Origin: Spongilla lacustris
Lineage: Eukaryota; Porifera; Demospongiae; Spongillida; Spongillidae
DNA length: 64,000 nucleotides
Direction of reading: 5' to 3'
Assembly (NCBI GenBank): GCA_949361645.1
Contig: OX442417.1
Coordinates: 15,657,427-15,721,426 of the forward strand
Under the pieces are notes generated by a model, which saw nothing but the letters and a program-made list of their open reading frames with translations, ran no database searches and had not been told where the DNA came from. Positions 1 through 11,369 of the stretch are shown here, piece by piece (position 1 is the first letter of the stretch; each line of letters opens with the position of its first letter). The position numbers and the translations under genes were made by a program.

Positions 1-1800
1 TCATCGCTCTGAGAACTATAATAGAATAAATGCGCTTAAATAGAGCCCGGCCATGAATGACGTCAGCAATTATTTCCAGAGGATATTGTCATCCAAGATT
101 GAGGACCAGCAGCTGAGGATATTGTTTGACCTGGCGTCGTCACCGGCACAGCGCGCCCGTCTCCACTCTGTAATATTAACATTCACTAATAGGAAATTCC
201 GAACAAAAGAGAAAGATTCCTAAAGGTGCTTCCACACTAGCAAGGCAAAGAGGCTAACCGTCTATATATGGTCTCTGCCGAATCGATCCACATTGCATTG
301 CACATAAATTGTTATTAATAATCACACGTACGTATAGTTATTAACCATAGATTGCTTAATCATTCTTACGTAAGCGCGTGGTGCTTACTTGCGTAAGCAA
401 GGGACGCCTGAGGTTTAATTTGCTTTACAACTGTATTCTTTAAAATAACAAGCAACATAGCTTCTGTACTGATGCTAAACAAAAAGTAACGGCGATTCTA
501 CTGAAGTTCAGCGTGCGCGCGTGCCTCGTGTAACGGACCCGCGATTTTGTCTTGTCTTGAACTCAAGCTTTCTGTGGCATTTTCGGTCAGTGCAGAAGGT
601 ACTCTACGTGATTTAAAACGGTCGCTATAGCGATTGCTTGTTCTGTGATAGCGGAGTCGGATCATAATGCAACCATGCATGAGGCGATGTAACTTAAAAG
701 TCTTCTCCAATAAACTACAATATCACACTGCACTCTAAAGAACGAAACAGGGCATTTATAAAAACTCTTACTCAAGTATGCATATCATGCCATCAGGGAA
801 TAATTTAACCGGATTCGCATCGCATTTTGCGAAGCAGTTTTTATTAGATGCGAAACAACTTCAAAACATTGTCGCAGAAAACTGCGATGCAATCCGGCTA
901 TCCGTGTTTGCAGGCACGTTGCTCAGTGTAAATGCACGTGACATCGCGATCGACGATGAACGATTGCGTACGCGTACAAATGAAATGAGCGCGCAGCGTA
1001 CACAGCCGGCTTCGGGAAGGGGGGTGATTTTATATTAATAGAATTAGCAAGTTACAAACTAAAATGTACGTTTACGCGCAAACGTACGTGGTACATGTAC
1101 GTACTGCACATGAATATGCCAGAACGCCTACGCGACAGTGCCAATACGGGTGGTCAAAATCTACAAATATGAAAACTTTTAAATGTGATGGTGACCTCGT
1201 TTTGTATAGACGGGGGAGGAAGGAGGAGGGGAGGGGGGGGGGGGGGGGGGGGGGGGGGAGATCGAAGTAGTCGTTTGACTCGTTCGCCTGAAAGCGATCC
1301 AAATGCACGCGGGCGTGTCCGTGGGATAGCTCTGCTTTGTGTTCAAATGAAGAATCCGGCATCACACATCTCGGCGGGAACAAATTGCGATGCAACTGAA
1401 CCAAGTTGCTAATCAATGTCGATTTTGCGGAGCAAAATTGCTATGCAATTTTTAAAAAGTAAATTATTCCCTGCATGCAGTTTTCTTACTTTAAAAAGTA
1501 AGCATTGATCAATCCATATGTAATACGATTAAACATGAAAATAATCCTATGAGAGATCGAGGCACCGTATACATGTAAATGGTCTTGGGGAGCGCTTGCT
1601 AGATATCGCAAAGAAGCTAGTTAATCAATGAGAAGGATCAAGCAACATCTTTTGGCTTCGATTTCCATGCATGCGTGCTAAAGAAAGAGTACCTGTGGAT
1701 GAAATCTGCGAGCACATCCCAGAAAACTGTTTCAAGCATCCGATTGTAGTACATAGATCCAGCAATTCTTATAATTGTAAATTGCTGAATTATATGTTCA
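1..1800. other. Gene-free stretch, nothing firmly assigned
   Basis: No open frame here looks like a protein family. A G-rich low-complexity tract lies at about 1211-1259. Short sequences such as GCATCGCATTTTGC near 811 and an inverted look-alike near 1420-1455 could be ends of a small transposon, but no target-site duplication was found. The short frames at 498-710 and 778-1038 have no recognisable motif. Confidence 0.4.
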
Positions 1801-1859
1801 TGAACAATTTCCGTTTTTGCACGCAGTTTTACGTAGTGTTTTGAGCATGATATAATAAA

Positions 1860-2036
1860 TTAAAAAAAGCGTTGGCATCTGGGGCTCCGCCCCAGACCCC
1901 GCTGGGGAAGCTTACAGCGCTCCCCCAGACCCCCTAGCTGGGCGGGCGGGGTACCCCCTCCCGCACACTCCCCCCTCTTTAATTAATCCTTATTCATTAA
2001 CAACCCCCCTTTTCTGAAATCCTGGATCTGCCCCTG
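1860..2036 (-). mobile_element. Partial TIR element, GGATCCAGG-end family
   Basis: Read on the minus strand, this stretch matches the left part of the element at 53292-53972: the end motif CAGGGGCAGATCCAGG, a GGGGGGTT block, then a GGGGTCTGGGGGAGCGCTGTAAGC-type block and the palindromic CTGGGGCTCCGCCCCAG. Only this end (2036) is clear. The other end could not be located, so the copy is truncated or diverged. Confidence 0.6.
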
Positions 2037-2409
2037 CACCTGGAGCCGCCTGAATTCCAGGTGGCTTGGAATGGACACCTCCCAAAACGCCCGTTGTTCC
2101 CTCTGTCCTTCACATGCCTTAGATCCCCCGGGTCATCACGCTCTCACGTGTAAAAGTGGCGGTGATCTAATTGTAAGGCACAATGCACTGCGCGACACAT
2201 TTTGGTAATCTTGCAAGCTGGCATGTATCGGGGGACAACTTGAAGCAAGCAGTAGCCTAGATGAAGAGGGTAGGCAAACTCGCCCAGCAGACATCCTATG
2301 ACATGAATTATTCATAGCTTCCATGAGTTCCATCGCATATTGATAACCTCTTTTTATTTTAACGACATGTTTGAATAATTTATTTGCTAACATTAAATGA
2401 TTTGGCTAA

Positions 2410-2600
2410 ATGGCGAGGGAGCGTGACGTCAGAGTACGTAACAACAATTTACAATGTATTCCCGTAAATTCGCCTATTTATTATTATTATCAATTAACGC
2501 TCAACGATAACATGTAAGTACTTTCATCATAACTTATTAGGGTACGTTCGTATGCCGGCCCGTGGTACTGAAATAGCTTTGTCCTGTGTTTTTTGATCGT
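2410..2600. repeat. Upstream block of a segmental duplication (copy A)
   Basis: Shares landmarks in the same order with about 7290-7450: CCGTAAATTC, TTATCAATTAA-type and GGTACGTTCG motifs. With the following 29-bp array and zinc-finger gene it makes a repeated three-part layout. Confidence 0.5.
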
Positions 2601-2734
2601 TGAAGTAACAAGATAGGTCTGTTTAGAATACATAAACTGATAAAGCATGTATGCCGCGTTAATGGGCGAATTAATAATTGTCATGTAAGGCATCACCGGC
2701 AGTTCTCCATGATGGTATACGCTTTGTTTACTGG

Positions 2735-3776
2735 GTGTGTGTGCTCTCCAGGCCTTACCTAATGGGTGTGTGCCCTGAAGGCCTTGCCTACTGGGCGTGT
2801 GCTCTGAAGACCTTGCCTACTGGGTGTGTGCTCTACAGGCCTTGGCTACTGGGTGTGTGCTCTGAAAGCCTTGCCTACTGGGTGTGTGCTCTACAGGCCT
2901 TGGCTACTGGGTGTGTGCTCTGAAGGCCTTGCCTACTGGGTGTGTGCTCTACAGGCCTTGGCTACTGGGTGTGTGCTCTGAAGGCCTTGCCTACTGGGTG
3001 TGTGCTCTACAGGCCTTGGCTACTGGGTGTGTGCTCTGAAGGCCTTGCCTACTGGATATGTGCTCTGCAGGCCTTGCCTACTGGGTGTGTGCTCTAAAGG
3101 CCTTGGCTACTGGGTGTGTGCTCTGAAGGCCTTGCCTACTGGGTGTGTGCTCTGAAGGCATTGCCTATACTGGGTGTATGCTCTGCAGGCTTTGCCTACT
3201 GGGTGTGTGCTCTGCAGGCCTTGCCTACTGGGTGTGCTCTGAAGGCCTTGCCTACTGGGTGTGTGCTCTGAAGGCCTTGCCTACTGGGTGTGTGCTCTGC
3301 AGGCCTTGCCTACTGGGTGTGCTCTGAAGGCCTTGCCTACTAGGTGTGTGCACTGAAGACCTTGCCTACTGGGTGTGTGCTCTGAAGGCCTTGCCTTGCT
3401 CTGCAGGCCTAGCCTACTAGGTGTGTGCTCTGAAGGCCTTGCCTTGCTCTGCAGACCTAGCCTACTAGGTGTGTGCTCTGAAGGCCTTGCCTACTAGGTA
3501 TGTGCACTGAAGGCCTTGCCTACTAGGTATGTGCTCTGAAGGCCTTGCCTACTGGGTGTGCTCTGAAGGCCTTGCCTACTGGGTGTGTGCTCTGAAGGCC
3601 TTGCCTACTGGGTGTGTGCTCTGCAGGCCTTGCCTACTGGGTGTGTGCTCTGCAGGCCTTGCCTACTGGGTGTGCTCTGAAGGCCTTGCCTACTGGGTGT
3701 GTGCTCTGAAGGCTTTGCCTACTGGGTGTGTGCTCTGCAGGCCTTGCCTACTGGGTGTGTGCTCTGCAGGCCTTAT
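2735..3776 (+). repeat. 29-bp minisatellite, array A
   Basis: About 35 tandem units containing GGCCTTGCCTACTGGGTGTG followed by TGCTCTGAA or TGCTCTGCA. Some units lack a TG or carry an ACTAGG variant. The frames running through it are repeat translations, not genes. The same unit forms array B at 7755-8235. Confidence 0.9.
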
Positions 3777-3779
3777 AGT

Positions 3780-4420
3780 GGAAAATGTTCATGAATGTTG
3801 TGGAGTTTGGACTGTAAGCAATGGTATTCTCCTGATTTACGAAGATTTGAACCTCAACAGTATGCGCAGTATATGGTAGCTTAGAAAACATTGCCAGTTT
3901 TGTAAGAAGTATGTGTGGAAGTGGGAAAACTGTAATCTAAAGCACCACGTGATGCAACACATGTACATGCACTCTATTTAAAGCACTGTACTCATATCAT
4001 GTCCGTTTATCGTAGCTATGTGGCTCCTCTTGTGAACAGGATTTCAGGTAATTGGGATACCGCCCTTGCCAAATGTGATGGTTGTTTTGTTACTAAGCAA
4101 CTGTGCAATGATAATATTTAGGCAGGGCTTGTAATAACGGTTGATTTCTGGACAAATATATCCGGGCCATATTAAGTTTGTTCAGCAATAAAGTTTCAGA
4201 CAGAATGTCAGACGCATTGAATGAGCATGACTTTGAGCATATGTCTTCAGTGTGCCATTTATCTGTTGTGAAATGGGTTGATGGCATGCTCAGCATGTCT
4301 ATTTGCTTGATGTTTCAGACTGATAAGCATGGGGGAGCATTCTGTCTCTCGTGTGATGTTTGCTCACACCACGGTACAGCACACTAAGTTTAGACAAGTG
4401 CACTTCTTTATGCAGGTAAA
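3780..4420. other. Stretch between array A and zinc-finger gene A
   Basis: No coding exon is recognised. The sequence TTTATGCAGGTAAAA just before the zinc-finger ATG occurs in nearly the same form in copy B (10056-10068), so a 3' splice site (TGCAG) may precede the ATG and a 5' exon may lie in this stretch. Confidence 0.35.
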
Positions 4421-4421
4421 A

Positions 4422-5190
4422 ATGGCTTCTGGAGGACGATCACATCAGTGTAAACAATGTGGAAAGGAACTTCCATACCAGTCACATCTGAAAATGCACA
4501 TGTTCACTCATACTGGAGAAAAGCCACATGAGTGTGAACAATGTGGAAAGGTATTTCCATACAAGTCACATCTGAAAAGACACATGTGCACTCATACTGG
4601 AGAGAGGCCACATCAGTGTCAGTGTCAACAATGTGCCAGAAGGGAATTTTCAGATCAGTCAGGTCTTAGGAAACACATATTCACTCACACTGGAGAGAGG
4701 CCACATCAGTGTGCACAATGTGAAAAGGCATTTAAACAACTGTCAGATCTGAAAACACACATGTTCACTCATACTAGAGAGAGGCCGCATCAGTGTCAAC
4801 AATGTGGAAAGGCATTTTCACTAAGGCGAAGTCTGAAATCACACATGCGCACTGAGGCCATACCAGTGTCAACAATGTGCAATGGCATTTTCACTTCAAT
4901 CAGCTCTGACAAGACACATGCACACTCATACTGGAGAGAAGCCACATCAGTGCCAACAATGTGGAAAGGCATTTTCAGATCAGTCACATCTGCAAACACA
5001 CATGTTCACTCATACAGGAGAGAAGATTTACAAATGTTTCTGTAAACGATCATTTACATGTTTGCGTGCATTGAAGGCCCACTGTAGGATTCATACTGGA
5101 GAGAGGTTTAGGTGTAGCAACAGTGGATGTACCAAATCTTACCTGTACAAGAAGAGTTTGGATTACCATCTTAAGACATGTCACGTGTAA
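4422..5190 (+). pseudogene. C2H2 zinc-finger gene copy A, frameshifted
   Basis: Encodes tandem C2H2 fingers with HTGEKP/HTGERP linkers, a layout typical of sequence-specific nuclear DNA-binding proteins. The ATG at 4422 (MASGGRSHQC) opens five fingers of the CxxCGKxF...SxLxxHMxTH type. After finger 5 the linker is missing about 11 bases relative to its neighbours (near 4853), and the remaining four fingers continue in another frame to the stop at 5188-5190. Finger 3 also has an extra Cys-Gln pair. The last two fingers are odd: one has CxC spacing (YKCFCKRSF) and one has C-x4-C with H-x4-H. Without the frameshift it would have about nine fingers. It may be a pseudogene or an assembly error. 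Copy B at 10069 is its paralogue. Confidence 0.65.
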
Positions 5191-5199
5191 CTATTGGCA

Positions 5200-6067
5200 T
5201 TTAAATTACCCATGTTGATGGTAAAACAGTGACATTTTATTGGTTTACATAATAACTTTAATATCAAATTATGAACAGGGCTAGGGATACACTATTTTTA
5301 AAAGTTACATAACACTTGAGGTGTCCAATACCATAGATATTAAAACGGATCAATGAATCTAATTAGTCACGTACAGTCCATGTTACGCCTACAATTAAAA
5401 ATTCATATCGTACGCAGCAGCTGTTTTATGGACTATAGGGACCGAGACGTACGTCAGGATCACAGGTTCACATCTTTGCGAGTGGTATATGGACAAGCAA
5501 AGCCTGGTACCCAAAGCCTTTGTTTTCCAGTCATACTTTCTTCTACACACTCGTAATGTCTTATACCCATTGCTTAAAAAATAATCAAAAATCGAAAAAT
5601 GCTTCTCTCTTTAGCTTCGTTACCTCTCCTAAGGCGATACGGTTAATGGGAAAATGACAGCCAATAGGCACGTAGCACACTGTGCACATCTATAATATGC
5701 AACGTTTAGCGCGCCAGCACCTGTAGAATCGTAGAAAAAGGTACAGTGCCAAAGTAACTCCATTTACGCTTCTTACGTACTAGAATTGGAGGTTGCGAAC
5801 AAAAGAACAGTCCTCCGTACACAAAATTAAGGAAAGGCATACAGATATGACCTACCAACGACGTAGTAGTAACAGAATCGCGCTGGGATGAACTGGTCAA
5901 AAATAAAAGGTACAGTCCGTAACCGAGTCGCGTAAGGGTACTAGAAAATCGCGTTCAGCAAGCAAACAATAAGAGCAAAGAGCCGTGCCAGTTAAAGAAT
6001 GGCTTACAGACACGTAGGAAGATGTAATATGACGTTTTAGGACGAAAACAAATCACACAGTAGCAGC
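5200..6067. other. Gene-free stretch
   Basis: AT-rich sequence 3' of zinc-finger copy A. No coding region, RNA gene or repeat array was recognised. Confidence 0.4.
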
Positions 6068-6072
6068 AGTTT

Positions 6073-6672
6073 CAGGGGCGGATACAGGGGGGGGGGGGGG
6101 GGGGGGGGAGGGTTTGGGGGTTGCAACCCCCCCTTTTGTCCAAATTCCTTTTGTTTTGCACGCAGTTTTAGGGGGTTTTGGGGTTTACAACCCCCTCTTT
6201 TGTCCAAAAACCTTGCGTTTTGCACGCACGCGGACAGCACCCCCCCCCCGCTCGTAGAATCGGCCGAAAGCGGACAGCACCCCCCCCCCCGCTCGTAGAA
6301 TCGATCGGCCGAAAGCGGACAGCACCCCCCCCCCCCCCCCCCCCGCTCGTAGAATCGATCGGCCGAAAGCGGACAGCACCCCCCCCCCCCCCCCCCCCCC
6401 CCGCTCGTAGAATCGATCGGCCGAAAGCGGACAGCACCCCCCCCCCCCCCGCTCGTAGAATCGATCGGCCGAAAGCGGACAGCACCCCCCCCTCCCCCCC
6501 CCCGCTCGTAGAATCGATCGGCCGAAAGCGGACAGCACCCCCCCCCCCCCCCCCCCCCCCCCCCCGCTCGTAGAATCGGCCGAAAGCGGACAGCACCCCC
6601 CCCTCCCCCCCCCCGCTCGTCTTTTTATTGATTAACAACCCCCCCTTGTCTGAAATCCTGTATCCGCCCCTG
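6073..6672. mobile_element. TIR transposon with internal C-tract array
   Basis: The ends are CAGGGGCGGATACAGG (6073) and the inverted CCTGTATCCGCCCCTG (to 6672). They are flanked by identical 5-bp copies AGTTT at 6068-6072 and 6673-6677, a clear target-site duplication. There is no transposase, so it is non-autonomous. Inside, at about 6232-6618, a unit with GCTCGTAGAATCGATCGGCC, GAAAGCGGACAGCAC and a variable C-run is repeated about nine times. The long frames across it are artefacts of the repeat. Confidence 0.85.
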
Positions 6673-6834
6673 AGTTTTCAAGTCTTCGTTGATTTAAGGG
6701 TAATAATAACCGTGTTGAGGAGTGTACATGTACAATCATGCGCTCACGTGATGCGTTTCCAATCCCTTACTTTAATATCTACGCCAATACAGAGTCAACA
6801 CTGCGGTGCTGGAGTACACCTCCCCCTGTAGGTA

Positions 6835-7100
6835 TTACCTCACCTTCATTCGTCATGCCCCTCTCCCTCCTAGTACCTCACCTTCAGTCTTCGTGCCCCT
6901 CTCCCTCCTATTACCTCACCTTCAGTCGTCATGCCCCTCCCATGTAGGTATTACCTCACCATCAGTCTTGCCCCTTCCCTCTCCTATGACCTCACCTTCA
7001 GTCTTCTTGCCCCTCCCCCTCCTATTACCTCACCTTCAGTCTTCGTGCCCCTCCCCCTCCTATTACCTCACCTTCAGTCTTCTTGCCCCTCCTGCCTTAC
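6835..7100 (+). repeat. 38-bp minisatellite, ectopic copy
   Basis: About six or seven partly degraded units of TATTACCTCACCTTCAGTCT plus TCGTGCCCCTCCCCCTC. This is the same unit that fills DDX24 intron 5 at 55270-55962. No DDX24 exon sequence is found beside it. Confidence 0.85.
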
Positions 7101-7289
7101 GTGGACTCTGTGTGAGGTGGTGGGCAAAGTCATGAATACTTCTACAGGTTGATGTTAGTTTAGTGGGATAAATCTTAGATTATGGAATTAATCCCACACC
7201 TCTCATTAAAATTTTCCATCACAGATACATATGTACTAATAGTGATGGATCACTTAGACAAGTGTCTAATCCATGACTCAAGATCAAGC

Positions 7290-7450
7290 TCGATTGCTTA
7301 CATATTGACGTCGAGAAGTGTGCGGATACGGTCCGTAAATTCACCTCGAATATTACATATAGTATTGTTATTTCAATTAATGCTCGCATGTGGTTCCATT
7401 TCTGCTTAAAGTTATCATCCAGGTACGTTCGCATCCCGTAGTATTGTAAA
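7290..7450. repeat. Upstream block of the segmental duplication (copy B)
   Basis: Diverged counterpart of 2410-2600, with CCGTAAATTC, TTTCAATTAATGCTC and GGTACGTTCGCATCCCGTA in the same order and at similar spacing. Confidence 0.5.
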
Positions 7451-7754
7451 TGGTTCTTACATCCGTATTTTAACTTTAACATAGCCCAATTGAGTACCGG
7501 TACTGTACTACACGTTGGGTACCTACATCATGTAGCGTAGGTACTGATAGCCACATGCAGGTGTGTCAGGTGTGTTCGCCATCCCCGGCCTGTTTATTCA
7601 ACAGGGCACCATTACTTGCGTAAAACTGTGTATGGTACTAACAAAGGAGCCTAATAGGGTTGTTTTAAACTTATACTGAAAGCAGGCTGATTAAAAGCGC
7701 AGGTCCATGCATACTGGTGAAATTACCTGACGTTAGGCCTACAGTATAGGGGGG

Positions 7755-8235
7755 AGTGTAAAGGGTGTGTGCTCTGGAGGCCCTTGCAGGCCTTGCCTAC
7801 TGGATGTGGGTGTGTGCTCCGGAGGCCTTACCTACCGGGTGTGTGCTCTGCAAGCCTTGCCTACTGGGTGTGTGCTCTGAAGACCTTGCTTACTGGGTGT
7901 GTGCTCTGAAGGCCTTGCCTACCGGGTGTGTGCTCTGAAGGCCTTGCCTACCGGGTGTGTGCTCTGCAGGTCTTGCCTACTGGGTGTGTGCTCTGAAGGC
8001 CTTGCCTACTGGGTGTGCTCTGCAGGCCTTGCCTACTGGGTGTGTGCTCTGAAGACCTTGCCTACTGGATGTGTGCTCTGAAGGCCTTGCCTAGTGGGTG
8101 TGTGCTCTGAAGGCCTTGCCTAGTGGGTGTTTGCTCTGCAGGCCTTGCCTACTGGGTGTGTGCTCTGAAGGCCTTGCCTACTGTGGCCTTGCCTACTGGG
8201 TGTGTGCTCTCACTGCTCTGCAGGCCTTGCTTTCT
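7755..8235 (+). repeat. 29-bp minisatellite, array B
   Basis: About 16 units of the same GGCCTTGCCTACTGGGTGTG-type repeat as array A, with more variants (ACCGGG, AGTGGG). It lies upstream of zinc-finger copy B just as array A lies upstream of copy A. Confidence 0.9.
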
Positions 8236-8239
8236 GCAA

Positions 8240-9595
8240 CTAGAATGACTCAACTGATAGTATCCTTTGGGCACGTATGCTTGTTTTCGCTTCCAAAAGT
8301 GCTGTTAGATTACAAGTATTGTTGTGACCCGTTTTCCATTGGTGCCACATATACTTATACGAGTTGCCCCAGCAGACAGAACATTTCTGTATAAAATGTA
8401 GACTTGTTTGTAAACTGTCTTTTTAGGCAGGTCACACGCAACAGAATTCTCTATGTTGGTACAGGCAGATCTGGTTATATGTTTTTCCAAGGCGAATGAA
8501 GTTAAAAGTCGATGTATCTCAAATGTGTTAATATAAGCACTTGCTATACATATAATCTATTGACTTGAAAACAAGTGCACAAGGACACCATACATCTGCT
8601 GAGTAATTCTATTTGTTAAAACTACAAGGGGCAGTAGCTGTCGTTATTGTAGCCGCAGTGAAATGCTCCTATGTCACTGAATTATTCCATTCAAGAGTTA
8701 CAAAGGCTAACTGTGATGATAATATATCATACCCACCTCCCATGCTGTGCATGGTGGGAAAACTTAGGTTTTAATACCGCAGTATATCATAATGATTAAC
8801 AATGCCTTACTGAACCAGCCCCCCCCCCCCCCCCTTACGTGTACACATTTACATAGATAGCTTACCGCAGAAGGGTACACACATCTACAGAGAGCTTTCA
8901 TTGCATGATTTAATAGCATTCATCCTCTAATCAGGTGCTGTATTGGTGCTCATTTAATTGAGAAGCATGGGCATTTATATTAGTGTGATGTTCTGGCCTA
9001 CGTATCGACGTACACAATGAAATACATGTGAACCGGTCAGGGACAAGTAGGAATATGATTGCATCTAGAGCTTTTATCATGTGCATGTGATAATAGCAAT
9101 CATCCTCTACAATACTCAATGGAGAAGTATGGGTATACGTTCAGTTTTGGTATGTTACAAAGCCATTCTATTGTGCTCTAACACAAACTAACATTTGTAA
9201 AACATGTTTTTAACTATCACAAAGTACCATAACATCTAGCATAAGCCCATATATTTCCATGCTAAACCAAGCACCAATATGGCAGATAATAAAGCAATTA
9301 AATCCCATGCGTATGTGATCTCTAGCTATATTGTATTTTGACTGCGTATATTCAAACAGTGAATTTAGTACTATATTATTGGCGATGTATAGGCGCATTG
9401 AACATATAGACTCTGAGGTTTAGCTCTTGATCTGTCACTTCCCAGCCTCCATCTGCACAGCAAAAAACGGGGTCGAATTAATTGTTGGTTTCCAATAGAT
9501 TTGTCACTTACATTCTGGTACAGGATGTTTACATACCTGGTACAAAATGTTATCATCTTGTATCAGAATGTAGGCGAAAAATCAATTGGAAATCA
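8240..9595. other. Gene-free stretch
   Basis: AT-rich, with a poly-C tract at about 8819-8834. No coding exon, RNA gene or array was recognised. Two related phrases containing TAGAGCTTT and ATAGCA-TCATCCTCTA at about 8892-8933 and 9066-9112 suggest a local duplication. Confidence 0.35.
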
Positions 9596-9599
9596 AGAC

Positions 9600-9832
9600 T
9601 TGATACCGCCCCAGGCCTCGATGGGGGAATCTAACAGTGCTCCCCCTTACCCCTTGCTGGCAACCCCCACTCCCGGGGCAGCTTTGCAGGCCCTACTGTT
9701 GGGACGGATTCAGGATTTCAAAAAAAAAGGGGTGGTTGTTAGTAAAGTGGAGGAGGGTGTGGAAGGGGGTCCCGCCCGACTACATGTAGGCAGCCTGGGG
9801 GAGCGCTTAAGTTCCCCATATGGGGTCTAGCT
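9600..9832. mobile_element. Fragments of the GGATCCAGG-end TIR family
   Basis: 9706-9832 starts GGACGGATTCAGGATTTC and continues with a G-rich block and GGGGGAGCGCTTAAGTTCCCC, like the left part of the element at 53292. 9605-9700 holds the C-rich inverted type of block. They look like two partial copies in opposite orientation. No target-site duplication was identified. Confidence 0.5.
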
Positions 9833-10068
9833 AGGGCTTTCAATTCACTTCAGCTTGCTTAATTAAGTTTAAAAGTGTCACGCAAAACCTAAGTAAGCTC
9901 ATACTAGCTAGCTGCATGATCAAACTAATCAAGGGACTCAAATATATAAATATAAATGATAATTATATACGAATACCACAGTACAGTATAGTGAACTTAC
10001 TGGATGTATAGATATAAAGCACACACCAAGATGTGCTATCCCAAACCTTACACTGCATGCAGGTACAA

Positions 10069-10657
10069 ATGGCTTCAGGAAGACGATCTCGTCAATGTGT
10101 ACATTGTGGAAAGGAATTTCCATGGCAGTCATATCTGCGAAGACACATGCTCACTCATACTGGAGAGAAGCCACATCAGTGTGAGCAATGTGGAAGGGAA
10201 TTTTCACAACAGTCAACTCTTGGAAGACACTTGCTCACTCACACTTGTGAGAGGCCACATCAATGTGAACAATGTGGGAAGGCATTTTCACAACAGTCAA
10301 TTATTAAAATACACATGCTCACTCATACTGGAGAGAAGCCACATCCATGTCAACAATGTGGAAAGGGATTTTCATCACAGGCACATGCAAACTCATACTG
10401 GAGAGAAGCCACATCATTGTGGACAATGTGGAAAGGAATTTTCAGATCTGTCACATCTGCAAACACACATGTTCACTCATACAGGAGAGAAGATTTACAA
10501 ATGTTTTTGTAAAAGGTCATTTACGAGCTCACATGCATTGAAGGCCCACTGCAGGATTCATACTGGTGAGAGGTTGAGGTGCAGCAACAGTGGATGTACC
10601 AAATCTTACCTGTACAAGAATAGTTTGGATTACCATATTACGTCCTGTCACATGTAG
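10069..10657 (+). pseudogene. C2H2 zinc-finger gene copy B, frameshifted
   Basis: Paralogue of the gene at 4422. The ATG at 10069 ([10 protein letters not shown]) opens three complete fingers (VHCGKEF, EQCGREF, EQCGKAF). Finger 4 ([10 protein letters not shown]) has lost about 14 bases of its helix near 10381. The frame then changes, and three more fingers follow, ending with the same CxC finger and C-x4-C/H-x4-H finger as copy A, to the stop at 10655-10657. The break is at a different place from that in copy A, so the two frameshifts are independent. A nuclear DNA-binding role is inferred for the parent gene; this copy is probably non-functional unless the assembly is wrong. Confidence 0.65.
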
Positions 10658-10794
10658 GCATTAGAACTTATTGTGTAAGACCGGCTTTGATTTAGTCATA
10701 GTTTACAATCTGTATATTGCTATTGGATGAGAATTTACATCACTAAGTGACCAGAAATACCATATTGATCGATTAAAAGCACTTATTTGGTACG

Positions 10795-11160
10795 CTACAC
10801 AGCAAATAAAGAGTGTGAAGGCCACCTATTCTTTGGTGTGAGCGTAGTACACCCAGAAAAAGAGTTTGCATTGGCCCAGGATTCGATTTGAACCCATGAC
10901 CATCTGCAACACAGCCCTCTACCTAACTACTCAAGCTACGACGACATTAATGTTTAATATGTAACTAAGTTATCTTTTATCCTACAATGGCGTCAATTAT
11001 TCATAGGGTGAATGTCACACCAAATAAAGTAGTGAATCCACATGAGCTCACTCGGTGGTGTGATATCCTACCAAAGATAAAACTTAATGTGACGGTCACC
11101 CTTTTAAAAACCTACTATGGGTGATAATAGGTAACCTTCACACTTTTATTTGCTGTGTAG
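10795..11160. mobile_element. Small TIR element carrying a tRNA-like sequence
   Basis: The left end CTACACAGCAAATAAAGAGT and the inverted right end ACTTTTATTTGCTGTGTAG are near-perfect inverted repeats that extend into AAGGCCACCTATT / AATAGGTAACCTT. The element is 366 bp and has no ORF. The flanks GGTACG and GGTTACG are similar but not an exact duplication. A tRNA-like stretch lies inside on the minus strand (10874-10944). Confidence 0.7.
10874..10944 (-). other. tRNA-like sequence inside the TIR element
   Basis: The minus strand reads GTCGTCGTAGCTTGAGTAGT, then TAGGTAGAGGGC, TTGCAGATGG and GGGTTCAAATCGAATCC. This resembles a pol III A box (TAGCTTGAGTAGTTAGG) and B box (GGTTCAAATC) about 35-40 bases apart, with a TGCAGAT anticodon-loop-like segment similar to tRNA-Cys. 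The acceptor and D stems pair poorly, so it is more likely a tRNA-derived SINE head or relic than a working tRNA gene. Confidence 0.4.
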
Positions 11161-11369
11161 GGTTACGGGCCTACGGCCATGAGTGCGGTAAGGCCAAGAC
11201 TCAGAGTATTTGGACAGAGGTAAATTCATGGACAGATCTAGAGATAATGCTATGAGTATTTGGACAGGGGTATTATTTAAGACCATCAATGTTTGGACAG
11301 GGATAGTGCCATGAGTATTAAGACAGAGGTAAGGCCTTGAGTATTTGGGGAGGGGTAGGGCCATGTAGT

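Noticed and set aside
498..1416. Short frames upstream of any gene
   Set aside because: Mixed composition, no domain pattern, and one runs through a G-tract; treated as chance.
10874..10944. Functional tRNA-Cys gene
   Set aside because: Promoter-like boxes are present but acceptor and D stems pair poorly, and it sits inside a TIR element.
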